A stretch of 64,000 nucleotides of DNA from Natronorubrum halalkaliphilum (GCF_009834785.1 NZ_WUYX01000023.1:1-64000); one strand, 5' to 3'. Shown: positions 26,090-34,398, counted from the first letter of the stretch. Notes: generated by a model from the letters alone, not told the origin. Numbers and translations: made by a program.

Positions 26090-26446
26090 GTGAGCGAACG
26101 GACTCCGGTCGAGCGATGGCAGGCCGAACTCGAGGAAGCGGGCGAACTCACCCCCGAGATCGTCGGCCAGATCTCCCGCATCCACGGCGACCGAGGGGTC
26201 CGCGCGATCGAAGCCGTCGGCGAGAACCGGGTCAAAGCCTACCGCGATTTCACGATCGTCGTCGGCTACGACGACGAGTACATCGTCGAGGACGGCGGCT
26301 GTACCTGCAAGGACAGCGAGTACAACCTCGACGCCGACGATCCGACCGACCGCTGCTGGCACGTCCTCGCCGTCGAAATCGCCCGCCGTGTCGGACACGT
26401 CGACTACCACGATATGTGGTACTCGGAAGTCCGTGAATTACTGTAA
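26090..26446 (+). CDS. SWIM zinc-finger protein
   Basis: This 118-residue protein has the SWIM zinc finger C-x-C-xn-C-x-H: CTCKDSEYN (about 75-83) followed by CWHVLAVEIA (about 95-104). SWIM domains bind zinc and mediate DNA or protein contacts; in archaea they occur in recombination and chromatin-related proteins. The start is GTG 26090. The haloarchaeal family to which it belongs has no assigned role as far as I can tell. Its stop is 20 bp from the end of the convergent gene. Confidence 0.8.
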   Translation: MSERTPVERWQAELEEAGELTPEIVGQISRIHGDRGVRAIEAVGENRVKAYRDFTIVVGYDDEYIVEDGGCTCKDSEYNLDADDPTDRCWHVLAVEIARRVGHVDYHDMWYSEVRELL

Positions 26447-26466
26447 CCACCGCGTCACGAACCGAC

Positions 26467-27300
26467 TCAAGCAACTCGAGGAGCTGTTTCAGCGTCACGA
26501 ACGCGACGAATTACTTCTCTGACGACGGCTTCGTCATCCGGATGCGTTCCGTACACGATGGTCTTGGCGTGTGGCTCGAGTTGCCGTGTTAATCCGACGA
26601 GGCGGTCGGCGTCGATACCGTCCGTTGCGAGTTGGATCGTCACCGTCGCGTCGACCCCCTCGAGTTCGCGGGCGAAGCCGCGGGCCAGCGACTCGACCCA
26701 GTAGGTCGTCTCGTAGCTCACGCCGCACAGCGGAACGAGGAACTCGTCGACGGCGGAAGCGAGGGCCCGCGGATCGAGCCCGGCGCGTTCGCGGAGGTTT
26801 CCCGGGTAGGGGTCCGGATACAGCGTGGTCACCAGATCGCCCGCGACGCAGTCTGCCGCGTCCGCGACGAATTCGGTAATGACGCTCGTTCGCCACGCGT
26901 TACGATCCGCGAACTCGCTCGCGGCGAACAGCCGATCGCAGCGATCGCAGTGACAGAACGACGCCCCGGGAAAGCCGAGCGTCGTGAGTCGCACGTCGCC
27001 GGCGGCACCGACGCGACCGATCCGCTCGAGTACTTCGGCGCGGTAGTCCGGATCGGTCGGGCAGACCGTCCCCCAGTGGTGACCCTCGACGTCCGACGCC
27101 GCTCGCGTTCCGTCGGCTGCAACCGCGGCCCGATCGGGTTCGTCGGAGACCGTCGCCGTATCGCCCCAGCAGGCGACCGAACTGATCGCACCGTCGAGTG
27201 GGGGCTGGCACGTCCCGTCGACGTAATTGGTGAAATAGTAGGTTACGTCACCGATATCGGAGCGAGCGAGTTCCGGGTCGTCGGTAAGAATGCCGAACAT
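26467..27300 (-). CDS. Hypothetical protein with a CxC-x2-C cluster
   Basis: This 277-residue soluble protein has no family I recognise with confidence. FCHCDRCDRLFAASE (about 117-131) is a compact His/Cys cluster that could bind a metal. VTTLYPDPYPGNLRERAGLD and LCGVSYETTYWVESLARG resemble segments of TIM-barrel glycosidase-like proteins, which would suit a catalytic barrel, but this is weak. Codon use matches the core genome. It precedes the origin-linked initiator gene but is separated from it by 126 bp. Confidence 0.6.
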   Translation of the reverse strand: MFGILTDDPELARSDIGDVTYYFTNYVDGTCQPPLDGAISSVACWGDTATVSDEPDRAAVAADGTRAASDVEGHHWGTVCPTDPDYRAEVLERIGRVGAAGDVRLTTLGFPGASFCHCDRCDRLFAASEFADRNAWRTSVITEFVADAADCVAGDLVTTLYPDPYPGNLRERAGLDPRALASAVDEFLVPLCGVSYETTYWVESLARGFARELEGVDATVTIQLATDGIDADRLVGLTRQLEPHAKTIVYGTHPDDEAVVREVIRRVRDAETAPRVA

Positions 27301-27426
27301 ACCGTGGCCTTCAGGACGACCGACCTTAACGATTGGTCGGGAGCGGATGGGGGAGCGGCGTATCGTTCGACCTCGACGAAAACCGCGTTCTCGAGTGTTA
27401 TTTCGGCGAACGCAACGTGGACCCTG

Positions 27427-28626
27427 CTACTCGGATTCGTTACAGGCCGCGATAATGACCTCCGAGTCGTCGATCAGTCGGTTCTCCATGTAGTTGCCTT
27501 TCCCTTTGCCCGCCCACTTGCGTTCTTGCTCGATGATGGAAAGGAACTCGAGTTCCGAAAGGATATCCCGCACTCGGCGGAGCTTCAGGTGGTCGGACTG
27601 GTCGCGATCACAGAGTCGCTTGTAGAGATCGTACACTTCGTTCGTCTTCACGGGTGCGTCCTCGCCTTCCTTTTGCTGGGTGAGCAACGCCATCGCCTCG
27701 AGGACCAGTTTCGCGTGACTCGGACTCTTGGAGATCAGTTCGGCCAGCCGGCTGGTTTCCTCGCGTTCGTGGGCTTGGTCCACGCAGGCCTCCGTGACCG
27801 TCTCGAACCCGTTCTCCTCGGCGATCTCCCCGGCAAATCGGAGGATGTCGATCGCTTTCCGCGCGTCGCCGTGTTCGCGAGCGGCGAGTGCGGCCACGCG
27901 GGGGACGACGCTGTCCTCGAGAACGCCCCCGTGGAACGCATCCGAGCGCGACCGGAGGATTTCCCGGATCTGATTCGCGTCGTACGGTGAAAAGACGTAC
28001 TCGCGCTCACAGAGACTCGACTTGATCCGTTCGTCGAGCGAGTCCTTGTATCGGACCTTGTTCGAGATGCCGATGACGCCGACCGTGCTCTCGGTGAGTT
28101 TCCCGGATTCGACCGCCCGCGAGAGCTGCATCAGGATATCGTCGTCTTCGATCTTGTCCACCTCGTCGAGAATGATCAGCGCGACGTCGTAGCGGTTATC
28201 GACGATGCGCCACAGCCGACGGTAGTATTCGGACGTGCTCAGACCCGAGTGGGGGATCGAAATACCCGTTTCTTGGTGCTCGTTGAGCTGGTAGCCGGTC
28301 GATTGGACGGCCTGTGTCTCCGTCGATTCCTGGAGACAGTCGACGTAGGCGACGCCGATCGAGACGTCGTTTCCCTTCGCGCGTTCGACGGCTTGATTCG
28401 TGATGAACTTCGAACAGAGGGATTTACCGGTGCCCGTTTTCCCGTAGACGAGCACGTTGTTCGGGGTGTTGCCGCGGGTTGCCGGTTTAATGGCGTTCGC
28501 GAGATTCGTGAGTTCGTCTTCGCGACCGATGATCCGGTCACCGTCGGGGAGATGGGAAACTTGCAGGAGTTCCTTGTTCCGGAAGATTTCGTTCTCGCTC
28601 CCGAAGTAATCCGTGGAATCCGACAT
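27427..28626 (-). CDS. orc: Orc1/Cdc6 replication initiator
   Basis: This 399-residue AAA+ ATPase would recognise origin repeats and load the replicative helicase. Walker A is VYGKTGTGKSL (about 60-70), Walker B is ALIILDEVDKI (about 150-160), sensor 1 is GVIGISNKV and sensor 2 lies in REHGDARKAIDILRFAG. A C-terminal winged-helix domain (about 300-395) should bind DNA. Upstream are nine ORB-like repeats, the first 54 bp before the ATG and just outside a CTTAAA TATA-like box (28657-28662), so the protein may also control its own gene. Which numbered paralogue it is cannot be said. Confidence 0.92.
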   Translation of the reverse strand: MSDSTDYFGSENEIFRNKELLQVSHLPDGDRIIGREDELTNLANAIKPATRGNTPNNVLVYGKTGTGKSLCSKFITNQAVERAKGNDVSIGVAYVDCLQESTETQAVQSTGYQLNEHQETGISIPHSGLSTSEYYRRLWRIVDNRYDVALIILDEVDKIEDDDILMQLSRAVESGKLTESTVGVIGISNKVRYKDSLDERIKSSLCEREYVFSPYDANQIREILRSRSDAFHGGVLEDSVVPRVAALAAREHGDARKAIDILRFAGEIAEENGFETVTEACVDQAHEREETSRLAELISKSPSHAKLVLEAMALLTQQKEGEDAPVKTNEVYDLYKRLCDRDQSDHLKLRRVRDILSELEFLSIIEQERKWAGKGKGNYMENRLIDDSEVIIAACNESE

Positions 28627-28679
28627 TCAATCGGTGGTGACTTTCAGCGCAGTGGTCTTAAACGTTCGGAACCTGATTG

Positions 28680-29064
28680 CCGCTGTATAGTGAGTGCTTT
28701 TGCAGCATGAGCGGCTGCAGAACCCGATCTACACCCCTCGGTGCCGCTGTATAGTTGAAACGCGACCCCGAATTTCCGCTGTATAGCTGGCACAGGACCC
28801 CGCGGTTCCGCTGTATAGCGACCGCGGATTCCGACGCGGTATCGGCCCGATGATTCCGGTCTCAGGTTCCAACCGGGACCCCGGAGTGCCGCTGTATAGC
28901 CACCCACACGGGCTCGAATCAGCGGACGAAGTCGTTCTCGACGGTACGGTACCGTAGTTCCGCTGTATGAATTGAAAAGAATTTCTATAGGAAGTGAGCC
29001 GGCGGATCTACACCCCTCGGTGCCGCTGTATGGGGAGACACACACCCCGTATTGCCGCTGTAAG
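28680..29064 (+). repeat. ORB-like repeat array (eight direct copies)
   Basis: The consensus is ACCCC-N6-CCGCTGTATAG (22 bp). Full copies lie at 28733-28754, 28765-28786, 28797-28818, 28878-28899 and 29012-29033. A copy with one base missing is at 29044-29064. Partial copies with only the CCGCTGTAT core are at 28680-28690 and 28959-28970. Copies 2-4 are spaced exactly 32 bp apart, three helical turns. Confidence 0.87.
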
Positions 29065-29236
29065 GTTGTGGTGGGGTGGGTGCAGGTGAAACGGCGGTCA
29101 GTACGGCCGGTTTGGAGAGCGTCGACACTAAGCATTGCCCGAGTTTAGGCTCCAAGAGTTGGTCGAACTGAGACGCCGGAAACGGACTCGCTCGAACTCC
29201 GAAAAACGGGCAAATTCCTGCGGAGAGGCGAACGAG

Positions 29237-29312
29237 ACGCTGTACGGAACAGAGCCGACAAAACTGCAGGCGAAACGCTGTACAGAACAAAATCGACGAA
29301 ATTCCGCTGGGG
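29237..29312 (+). repeat. Tandem 38-bp repeat in the origin region
   Basis: Two adjacent 38-bp units both start ACGCTGTAC(A/G)GAACA and continue with a similar GCCGACAAAACTG/ATCGACGAAATTC part. The CGCTGTA core is shared with the ORB-like repeats. Confidence 0.55.
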
Positions 29313-29419
29313 CGCTGGGTGCCTGTGCAAGCGCTCCGAAAGCATTTCAGGTAGGTTCGGATCGACTCGAGGGACGATGGTGCGTTCAATACCGATTGAA
29401 CGACTTGCGTTCAATGCAC

Positions 29420-29475
29420 TTAGTGGTCGATTACACATAACATCTATTTAATGCTACTGATGTCATTCTGAAAGG
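29420..29475. other. AT-rich tract, candidate DNA unwinding element
   Basis: This is the most AT-rich stretch in the origin region, lying between the direct ORB-like array and the inverted copy. Confidence 0.5.
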
Positions 29476-29557
29476 GAGCTGGAGCGAACCCCACGTTAAC
29501 GAACACCTCGATATCCCGATTCAGTAGGTTTCAACGGAACTAGCCGCTCTCCCGAAC

Positions 29558-29579
29558 CTATACAGCGGCACCGAGGGGT
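29558..29579 (-). repeat. Inverted ORB-like repeat
   Basis: On the minus strand this reads ACCCCTCGGTGCCGCTGTATAG, identical to the copy at 28733-28754 but facing it from the far side of the AT-rich tract. Confidence 0.85.
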
Positions 29580-29654
29580 GTGTCCCCGTCGAAACGAAGT
29601 CTCCTACTGAAACGAATTGTAGCGAACCTCGAGTCGGCTCCGAAATCCAACTGT

Positions 29655-29745
29655 TCCCTCTCAAACCAACTATCCTCGAACTGGCCTCCCTCAAACCGAC
29701 TCCCCTCAAACCAATCTCTCTCGAATGAACGAGTCCCCTCACTGC
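29655..29745. repeat. 15-bp tandem repeat tract
   Basis: Five or six imperfect units built on CCTCAAACCRAYTCC follow each other. On the minus strand the tract encodes pentapeptide-like units FERDW, FEGSR, FEGGQ, FEDSW, FEREQ inside an 82-codon open frame (29558-29806). It is either an eroded pentapeptide-repeat gene or a DNA-level iteron. Confidence 0.5.
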
Positions 29746-29810
29746 AAAACGGTTGCTCGAGTGCGACCGAAGCAAAGACGCACAAAACGGCACTCATTCG
29801 CGACACAGCG

Positions 29811-29891
29811 ATACGGTCTCCTGAACGTCAGTGCCGGCACACCCACAACCGCCGTGGTTGCACCGGTCACTCGGTGTAGCAGTCGGTATCA
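29811..29891 (-). repeat. Stop-anchored palindromic element, copy F (subtype 2)
   Basis: On the minus strand it starts TGATACCGACTGCTACACC, the TGA being the hisH stop codon, and ends GAGACCGTAT after 79 bp. The centre (GCCGGCACACCCACAACCGC on the plus strand) is shared with copy E but not with copies A-D. Confidence 0.8.
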
Positions 29892-30551
29892 GTCGTCGGC
29901 ACAGATTCCGACGAAGTTCCGCAGGATCTGTAGTCCGGTCTCGCCGCTCTTTTCGGGGTGGAACTGTGTCCCGAAGACGTTGCCTGCGTCGTTAGCGACG
30001 ATCGAGGGGAACTCGCGTTCGTAGTCGGTCGTCGCAACTGCCGCGCCCTCGTCGTCCGGCATCGCGTAGTAGGAGTGCACGAAGTACGCGTAGTTGCCGT
30101 CTACCCCCTCGACGAGCGGGTGGTCTCGCTCGACGTTCAGTTCGTTCCAGCCCATGTGAGGAACCTTCTGGCCCTCGGCGAACCGGACGTTGGTTCCGGG
30201 GATCAGATCGAGGCCCTGGACCGCAGACTCACCGTCGTTCTCGCCCTCTTCGCTTGTCGTCAACAGCATTTGCATCCCGAGACAGATGCCGAACAGTGGC
30301 GTGCCGGTTTCGGCCACCTCGAGGAGGTCTTCGCGAAGCGGATCGGCGTTTTCGACGCCTTCGCGGAACGCACCGACACCCGGCAGGACGACGCCGTCGG
30401 CCGCGGCGAAGTCGTTCGGATCGTCGGTGATCTCGACGTCGGCACCCGCGCGCTCGAGGCCGCGAGTAACGCTGCGCAGGTTTCCCAGCCCGTAGTCGAC
30501 GACCACGACCGAGGCGAGAGACTGCTCCTGTGGAGACGAAACAGTGTTCAT
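29889..30551 (-). CDS. hisH: Imidazole glycerol phosphate synthase glutaminase subunit
   Basis: HisH releases ammonia from glutamine and channels it to HisF to make imidazole glycerol phosphate in histidine biosynthesis. This class I amidotransferase has VVVVDYGLGNLRSVTRGLER at the N terminus, the nucleophile Cys in LFGICLGMQMLL (about 84-95), and the His-Glu pair in GTQFHPEKSGETG. The oxyanion-type GVGAFREG motif is present. Length of 220 residues is normal. ATG 30551 is preferred over a GTG 15 bases upstream. hisF is not nearby, as is usual for scattered haloarchaeal his genes. Its stop codon is part of palindromic element F. Confidence 0.93.
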   Translation of the reverse strand: MNTVSSPQEQSLASVVVVDYGLGNLRSVTRGLERAGADVEITDDPNDFAAADGVVLPGVGAFREGVENADPLREDLLEVAETGTPLFGICLGMQMLLTTSEEGENDGESAVQGLDLIPGTNVRFAEGQKVPHMGWNELNVERDHPLVEGVDGNYAYFVHSYYAMPDDEGAAVATTDYEREFPSIVANDAGNVFGTQFHPEKSGETGLQILRNFVGICADD

Positions 30552-30870
30552 ACTTACACTCGGCACGGCGCGTTGAAGTGTATTGCCTTTCGTGCAACCA
30601 TCCGACGTTCACCGCCGCTGCAGCGGTCAAGAATTCGAAATCCAGCATTGCTTAGCCGTCGGCCAGCACCCGCTATTGTGCTGGTCGTCTGTGACTGTCG
30701 ATCAAACCTCATCAGTTCCGTAGCCGTCGGTCGAACGAGTTTCAACCTCGGTCGTCAATCGCCAACTGCTTCTCTTCAATCGCCAAAATTGCCAACCGGT
30801 AATCGCCACTCGTCAACCTCCAACCACCGATCGTTGATTCGAATCTCCTCAGACATTGATTCGAACCCCC
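30552..30870. other. Intergenic region upstream of hisH
   Basis: The 319 bp have no gene. Short direct repeats are visible: ATCGCCA three times between 30755 and 30810, and TTGATTCGAAYCYCCTCAG-like at about 30833 and 30857. The hisH promoter should lie at the left end. Confidence 0.35.
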
Positions 30871-31473
30871 TCAGAATCCGTCGAGTCGCGTTTGCCCACC
30901 GTCGCTCTCCTCGACACCCGCGAGTTCGGCCGCCCGCTCGAGTGTCGCTTCGAACGTGTCTTCCTGGCTCCGATCGTACAGCGTCGCGGCCGGGTGGACG
31001 CAGATCAACAGTCGCCGCGGAGTGCCTTCGATTCGGACGTCTTCGACGGTTCCCGCCTCTTTGGTCACTGCGACGGATCGCCCCAGCAGGTGCTCGCTGG
31101 GTACCTTCCCTAGCGTGACGATCACGTCCGGGTCCAGAAGTTCGATCTCCCGCTCGAGGTAGCCTCGACAGTTCGCGAGTTCGTCTTTGTGCGGGTCGCG
31201 GTTCTCCGGTGGCCGACAGCGCACGCAGTTGGTAATCCGGATATCCTGGCGCTCGAGGCCGACGGTTCGGAGGCCGTCGTCGAGGACGGTTCCGCTGCGA
31301 CCGACGAAGGGTTCGCCGCCGCTGTCTTCCTGTGCGCCGGGTCCCTCACCGACGAACAGCATATCGGCGTCCTCGGGACCGGTTCCGTTGACGATCCGGC
31401 TGCGAGAGTCGACCAGTGCCGGACAGCGCGTACACTCGGTGACACAGAGCTCCGATTCGTCCATCTCTCCCAT
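30871..31473 (-). CDS. udg: Type-4 uracil-DNA glycosylase
   Basis: This 200-residue enzyme removes uracil from DNA after cytosine deamination. Motif A is FVGEGPGAQEDSGGEPFVGR (about 40-59) and motif B is CVHPAATLYDR (about 157-167). Cys residues in CVTECTRCPAL (about 10-20) and ITNCVRCRPPENRDP (about 80-94) fit the [4Fe-4S] cluster of family 4 enzymes. Length matches. It follows no operon partner; the DUF99 gene upstream is about 100 bp away on the same strand. Confidence 0.92.
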   Translation of the reverse strand: MGEMDESELCVTECTRCPALVDSRSRIVNGTGPEDADMLFVGEGPGAQEDSGGEPFVGRSGTVLDDGLRTVGLERQDIRITNCVRCRPPENRDPHKDELANCRGYLEREIELLDPDVIVTLGKVPSEHLLGRSVAVTKEAGTVEDVRIEGTPRRLLICVHPAATLYDRSQEDTFEATLERAAELAGVEESDGGQTRLDGF

Positions 31474-31574
31474 ACGGGTTGCTCAGACGGACGCCTCCTA
31501 CGTCTTTCGGGTCGCAGGTGCTGGCTCAGAGATGCAGGCTCCCCGACCGAATCACTTGGGTTGGCTGGCCCCGT

Positions 31575-32177
31575 TCAATCCCCCGAGTCGCCCGCATCGT
31601 CTGGATCTCTCGAATCGCCCGCATCCACGTACGAATCCCCCGCTCGAGCGACCTGCTTCGCCACCCGGATCGGCTCCGGTCGACCGCCCGCCGGGGTAAA
31701 GGATCGAACGACCGCCGCAGCCTCGTCCACCGTACAGCCGACGTGTCTGACGTAGACGGTGTCGTCGTTGACCGACAGCGCCCGCCGTTCCGGCAGTGCG
31801 CGATAGTCTTCGAGACGCCGTTCGAGTTCGGCTCCGGAAAACGCCTCGCGGAGGCCGTCCTCGAGGCCGTCGCTTGCCTCGAAGGTGACGGCGATCACTG
31901 GCCGGTCGGCCGTCTCGTGAACGCGCGAAATATCGAGAAGATTGTACCACGCGGGGGCGACGGCACCGAGCAGGACGTACTGCACGTCGGGTCGGCCGAG
32001 GTCGTCGACCAGGCCGAGGACGGCGTCGGTCGCGTCGGTGCCGCCGACGGTACACGAACGGTAGGCGACTCCGTCGAGGACGCGGTCGGCGCGGACGACG
32101 GCACCGGCGAACGTGCTTCGATCGCGACCGTCGCGGTACGACTCGGCGATCCCCAGTGCCCGCACCCCGGCCTTCAT
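31575..32177 (-). CDS. DUF99 (UPF0215) family protein, endonuclease V-like fold
   Basis: This 200-residue protein matches archaeal DUF99: MKAGVRALGIAESYRDGRDR at the start, VVVRADRVLDG-type strand, a DVQYVLLGAVAPAWYNLLD core and RPVIAVTFEASDGL. DUF99 shares an RNase H-like fold with endonuclease V, which suggests nucleic-acid cleavage, but activity has not been assigned to my knowledge. The C-terminal tail (about 180-200) is Asp/Gly rich. It begins 4 bp after the stop of the small DUF5786-like gene, so the two are an operon, and a uracil-DNA glycosylase follows. Confidence 0.85.
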   Translation of the reverse strand: MKAGVRALGIAESYRDGRDRSTFAGAVVRADRVLDGVAYRSCTVGGTDATDAVLGLVDDLGRPDVQYVLLGAVAPAWYNLLDISRVHETADRPVIAVTFEASDGLEDGLREAFSGAELERRLEDYRALPERRALSVNDDTVYVRHVGCTVDEAAAVVRSFTPAGGRPEPIRVAKQVARAGDSYVDAGDSRDPDDAGDSGD

Positions 32178-32181
32178 CGAC

Positions 32182-32361
32182 TCAGCTCTCGTCCTCGTCT
32201 TTGATCTCTTTCAGCCGATCGAGTAACTCGTCGCTCGAGGCACCGTTCTCGAACTCGATCGTGCCATCGTGACTGTTTTCACCGGATTGTACGGCATCGT
32301 CCTCGTCAAAATCGGCGTCGACTTCCTGCTGTTCGGATTCGTCGTAGCTCCCGAACCCCAT
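32182..32361 (-). CDS. DUF5786-like small acidic protein
   Basis: This 59-residue, highly acidic protein starts MGFGSYDESEQQEVDADFDE and ends in a short charged helix (SSDELLDRLKEIKDEDES). It matches the small haloarchaeal family DUF5786, with no known function. ATG 32361 is chosen because upstream residues are basic. It is the first gene of an operon with DUF99. Confidence 0.78.
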   Translation of the reverse strand: MGFGSYDESEQQEVDADFDEDDAVQSGENSHDGTIEFENGASSDELLDRLKEIKDEDES

Positions 32362-32577
32362 ACGGTGTTCCCTACGGACTTCCGATTGAAAAATTTCGTG
32401 GTCACCTCGCTCCGTCTGACGGGAGGCCTGTCGTCTCTCCGGTCTCGGCATCGCGTCAAAACGCTGTTTTCAAACGACTCACGGCCCCTCGCATGGTTCA
32501 CGACGGTCCCGTCTCACAACCGACGCGGATCTGCCGTGGACGGCACCATTTTGGGCCCAGCCCTCGAGTCGTCGTGT

Positions 32578-33192
32578 ATGGAGGTTCATCACGTCACCGA
32601 CACAGCGGAGACGTTCACCTGTAACGCCTTTTTGGCGGTTAGCGAGGAGCACACGACGCTCGTCGACGCTGGCGCGTGGGAGGGCGTCGTCGACGAAATT
32701 CGAACGCACACCGACACCGTCGACACGGTCGTTATGACCCACCAGCACGGCGACCACGTCGCCCAACTCGAGGCCGTCTGCGACGCCTTCGATCCCGACG
32801 TGTACGCCTACGACGATCACCCGACGCGGACCCACGAATTCGAGGACGGCGATACGGTCACGATCGGCGACGAGGAATTCGACGTCGTCTACACGCCCGG
32901 GCACGCCGACGATCACGTCTCGTTCGTCTCGGAGACGTCACTGTTCTCGGGGGATGTCGTCGTCCACGACGACGGTGCGTTCGAGTACGGGAGCTTCGGT
33001 CGCACCGATATGGCCGGTCAGTCCCGCGAGCGGCTCATCGAGAGCATCGAGGAACTGCTCGAGCGCATGCCCGAGGGCGTCGAACACATGTACGCGGGCC
33101 ACGGTGACGTCTTCCACGGCGACGTACTCGACGTGGTGGAGACGGCACTCGAGCGGGCGGCAAAGCGGGAGCCGAAGTATCCGGACGAGTAG
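32578..33192 (+). CDS. MBL-fold metallo-hydrolase
   Basis: This 204-residue enzyme has the metallo-beta-lactamase fold: VVMTHQHGDHVAQLEAV supplies the HxHxDH metal motif (about 52-58), TPGHADDHVSFV gives the next His, LFSGDVVVHDD the bridging Asp, and MYAGHGDVF the final His. It is a compact glyoxalase II-like hydrolase; substrate unknown. ATG 32578 begins at the first conserved strand. The 3' flank is a run of GTAGT/TTGTAG microrepeats. Confidence 0.86.
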   Translation: MEVHHVTDTAETFTCNAFLAVSEEHTTLVDAGAWEGVVDEIRTHTDTVDTVVMTHQHGDHVAQLEAVCDAFDPDVYAYDDHPTRTHEFEDGDTVTIGDEEFDVVYTPGHADDHVSFVSETSLFSGDVVVHDDGAFEYGSFGRTDMAGQSRERLIESIEELLERMPEGVEHMYAGHGDVFHGDVLDVVETALERAAKREPKYPDE

Positions 33193-33290
33193 TCGTGGTA
33201 GTCGTAGCAGCGTTGTAGTTGCGTTATAATTGCGACATACCAGTGTGGTAGTTGCGTCGTAGCAGAGTAGTAGCAGTAGCCACAGCGTCG
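33193..33290. repeat. GTAGT-rich microrepeat tract
   Basis: Irregular repetitions of GTAGT, GTTGTAG and GTCGTAGCAG fill about 100 bp directly after the MBL-fold gene. It looks like slippage-generated low-complexity DNA. Confidence 0.5.
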
Positions 33291-33338
33291 CGAGCGATGA
33301 GCTGACGTCCCAGCGAAAAAGCGACTCTCGAGTCATCC

Positions 33339-33418
33339 ATACGGACTGCTGTACGTCAGTGCCGCGTGATCCAAGACCCCTCGCGATCCCTAGGACACAG
33401 GTACAGCAGACCGCCTCA
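33339..33418 (-). repeat. Stop-anchored palindromic element, copy G (diverged)
   Basis: On the minus strand it begins TGAGGCGGTCTGCTGTACC, with the TGA being the stop codon of the MscS-like gene. It ends GTACAGCAGTCCGTAT, so the terminal arms pair well. The centre differs from the other copies. Confidence 0.68.
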
Positions 33419-34159
33419 GTCGTCGCTCGGTGCAGCCTTCGAGTCGCTCGCCGCGTCTCTGGAGCGTTCCGCCCAATCGTCGAGGTTGGCCGCGACGTAG
33501 TCTTTGCCGGCCCAGCCGAAGGCGATGCCGACCGCCAGGGCGACGGCCAGGCCTCCGGCGAGCGCGAACGCTTCGGCGAACGTGTAGAGGATGGTCACGT
33601 TGACGCCCATCGTCTCGAGTCCGATGACGGCGACGACGAAGTAGAGGAACGCCTTCGTCGCGCCGGCGAGGACGGCCGAAAAGCCGGAGTCCCGTGCGGC
33701 TTCCGATCTGCGGACGACGGTGCCGGCGTAGTCGGCGACGAGGAAGCCGACGAGCAGGATCGCGAGTCCGGCGGCCAGTGCGGGCAGGTACGCGACCGCG
33801 CTCTCGATCCAGGCGCCGACGAACTGGAATCCGAGTCGGTGTGCGGCGGTCACGAGTGCGATCAGGACGACGTAGTATTTGACCAGAAGGCCGACGCCCT
33901 CCGAGACTGCTGTCGGTCCGTCGGGAAACAGCGACTCGAGCGGCGTCTGGCGGACGGTTTCGTCGAGGGAAACGCGCTGGCCCGTACGGCTGACAATCGG
34001 CTGGAGCTTCGATCCGATGAACAAACCCAGCAGGACGATCACGGCCGCCGCGATCAGCGACGGCAAGAACGCGATGAGATCGGCGATTGCGGCCTCGAAC
34101 TCGGCCTCAATCGTCTCGGTGAGTAGTGTCACTGGTGCGAACTGCGCTGGTTGGTGCAT
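33416..34159 (-). CDS. Conserved TM-helix protein, mechanosensitive-channel-like
   Basis: This 247-residue membrane protein has five hydrophobic helices and two copies of the TM-helix repeat found in MscS-related proteins: LPSLIAAAVIVLLGLFIGSK (about 31-50) and LPALAAGLAILLVGFLVADY (about 124-143). The Gly/Ala-rich helix LAGGLAVALAVGIAFGWAGK (about 198-217) resembles the pore-lining helix of small-conductance channels, but the MscS beta domain is missing. It may be an osmotic-stress membrane protein; channel activity is inference. Its stop codon is part of palindromic element G. Confidence 0.75.
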   Translation of the reverse strand: MHQPAQFAPVTLLTETIEAEFEAAIADLIAFLPSLIAAAVIVLLGLFIGSKLQPIVSRTGQRVSLDETVRQTPLESLFPDGPTAVSEGVGLLVKYYVVLIALVTAAHRLGFQFVGAWIESAVAYLPALAAGLAILLVGFLVADYAGTVVRRSEAARDSGFSAVLAGATKAFLYFVVAVIGLETMGVNVTILYTFAEAFALAGGLAVALAVGIAFGWAGKDYVAANLDDWAERSRDAASDSKAAPSDD

Positions 34160-34398
34160 ACAGAGTGACGTTCAAAGATACAGTAATTAATTTCTTTGAT
34201 TCGTGTCTGATGATCTAACTACCCGTCTAGAAAGAGCAACTCGTGGAACGGTTACAAACCGATTTTCGGCTATCTAATCGATTAACTGCCAGTACAGCGT
34301 CAATTGGGTACTTGTCGGTGAGCAGTATTCGGTGGGGCGACCGAAGGAATCACGAACCGATGGCTCTGTCGTCGAAACCCGGCTGAAAAGTCCGCTGT
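34160..34398. other. Intergenic region between the TM-helix gene and L40e
   Basis: No gene is seen. The right-hand part near 34180-34200 (ATACAGTAATTAATTTC) is AT-rich and is the likely promoter of the MscS-like gene. Confidence 0.35.

Larger units (their letters stand above)
28627..29810. other. Putative replication origin region
   Basis: About 1.2 kb without a convincing gene lies between the orc and hisH genes. It holds eight direct ORB-like repeats next to orc, one perfect inverted copy at 29558-29579, a tandem 38-bp repeat, an AT-rich stretch at about 29420-29475 (CATAACATCTATTTAATGC) that could be the unwinding element, and a 15-bp tandem repeat tract. An orc-adjacent array with inverted outer sites around an AT-rich tract is the standard haloarchaeal origin layout. 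Confidence 0.82.

Noticed and set aside
28680-29064. The CCGCTGTATAG repeats as a CRISPR array
   Set aside because: Repeats are short, spacing is irregular after the first copies and one copy is inverted; an orc gene is adjacent, which fits an origin.
33193-33290. Microrepeats as a regulatory or CRISPR feature
   Set aside because: Irregular GTAGT slippage-type repeats with no spacing or spacers.
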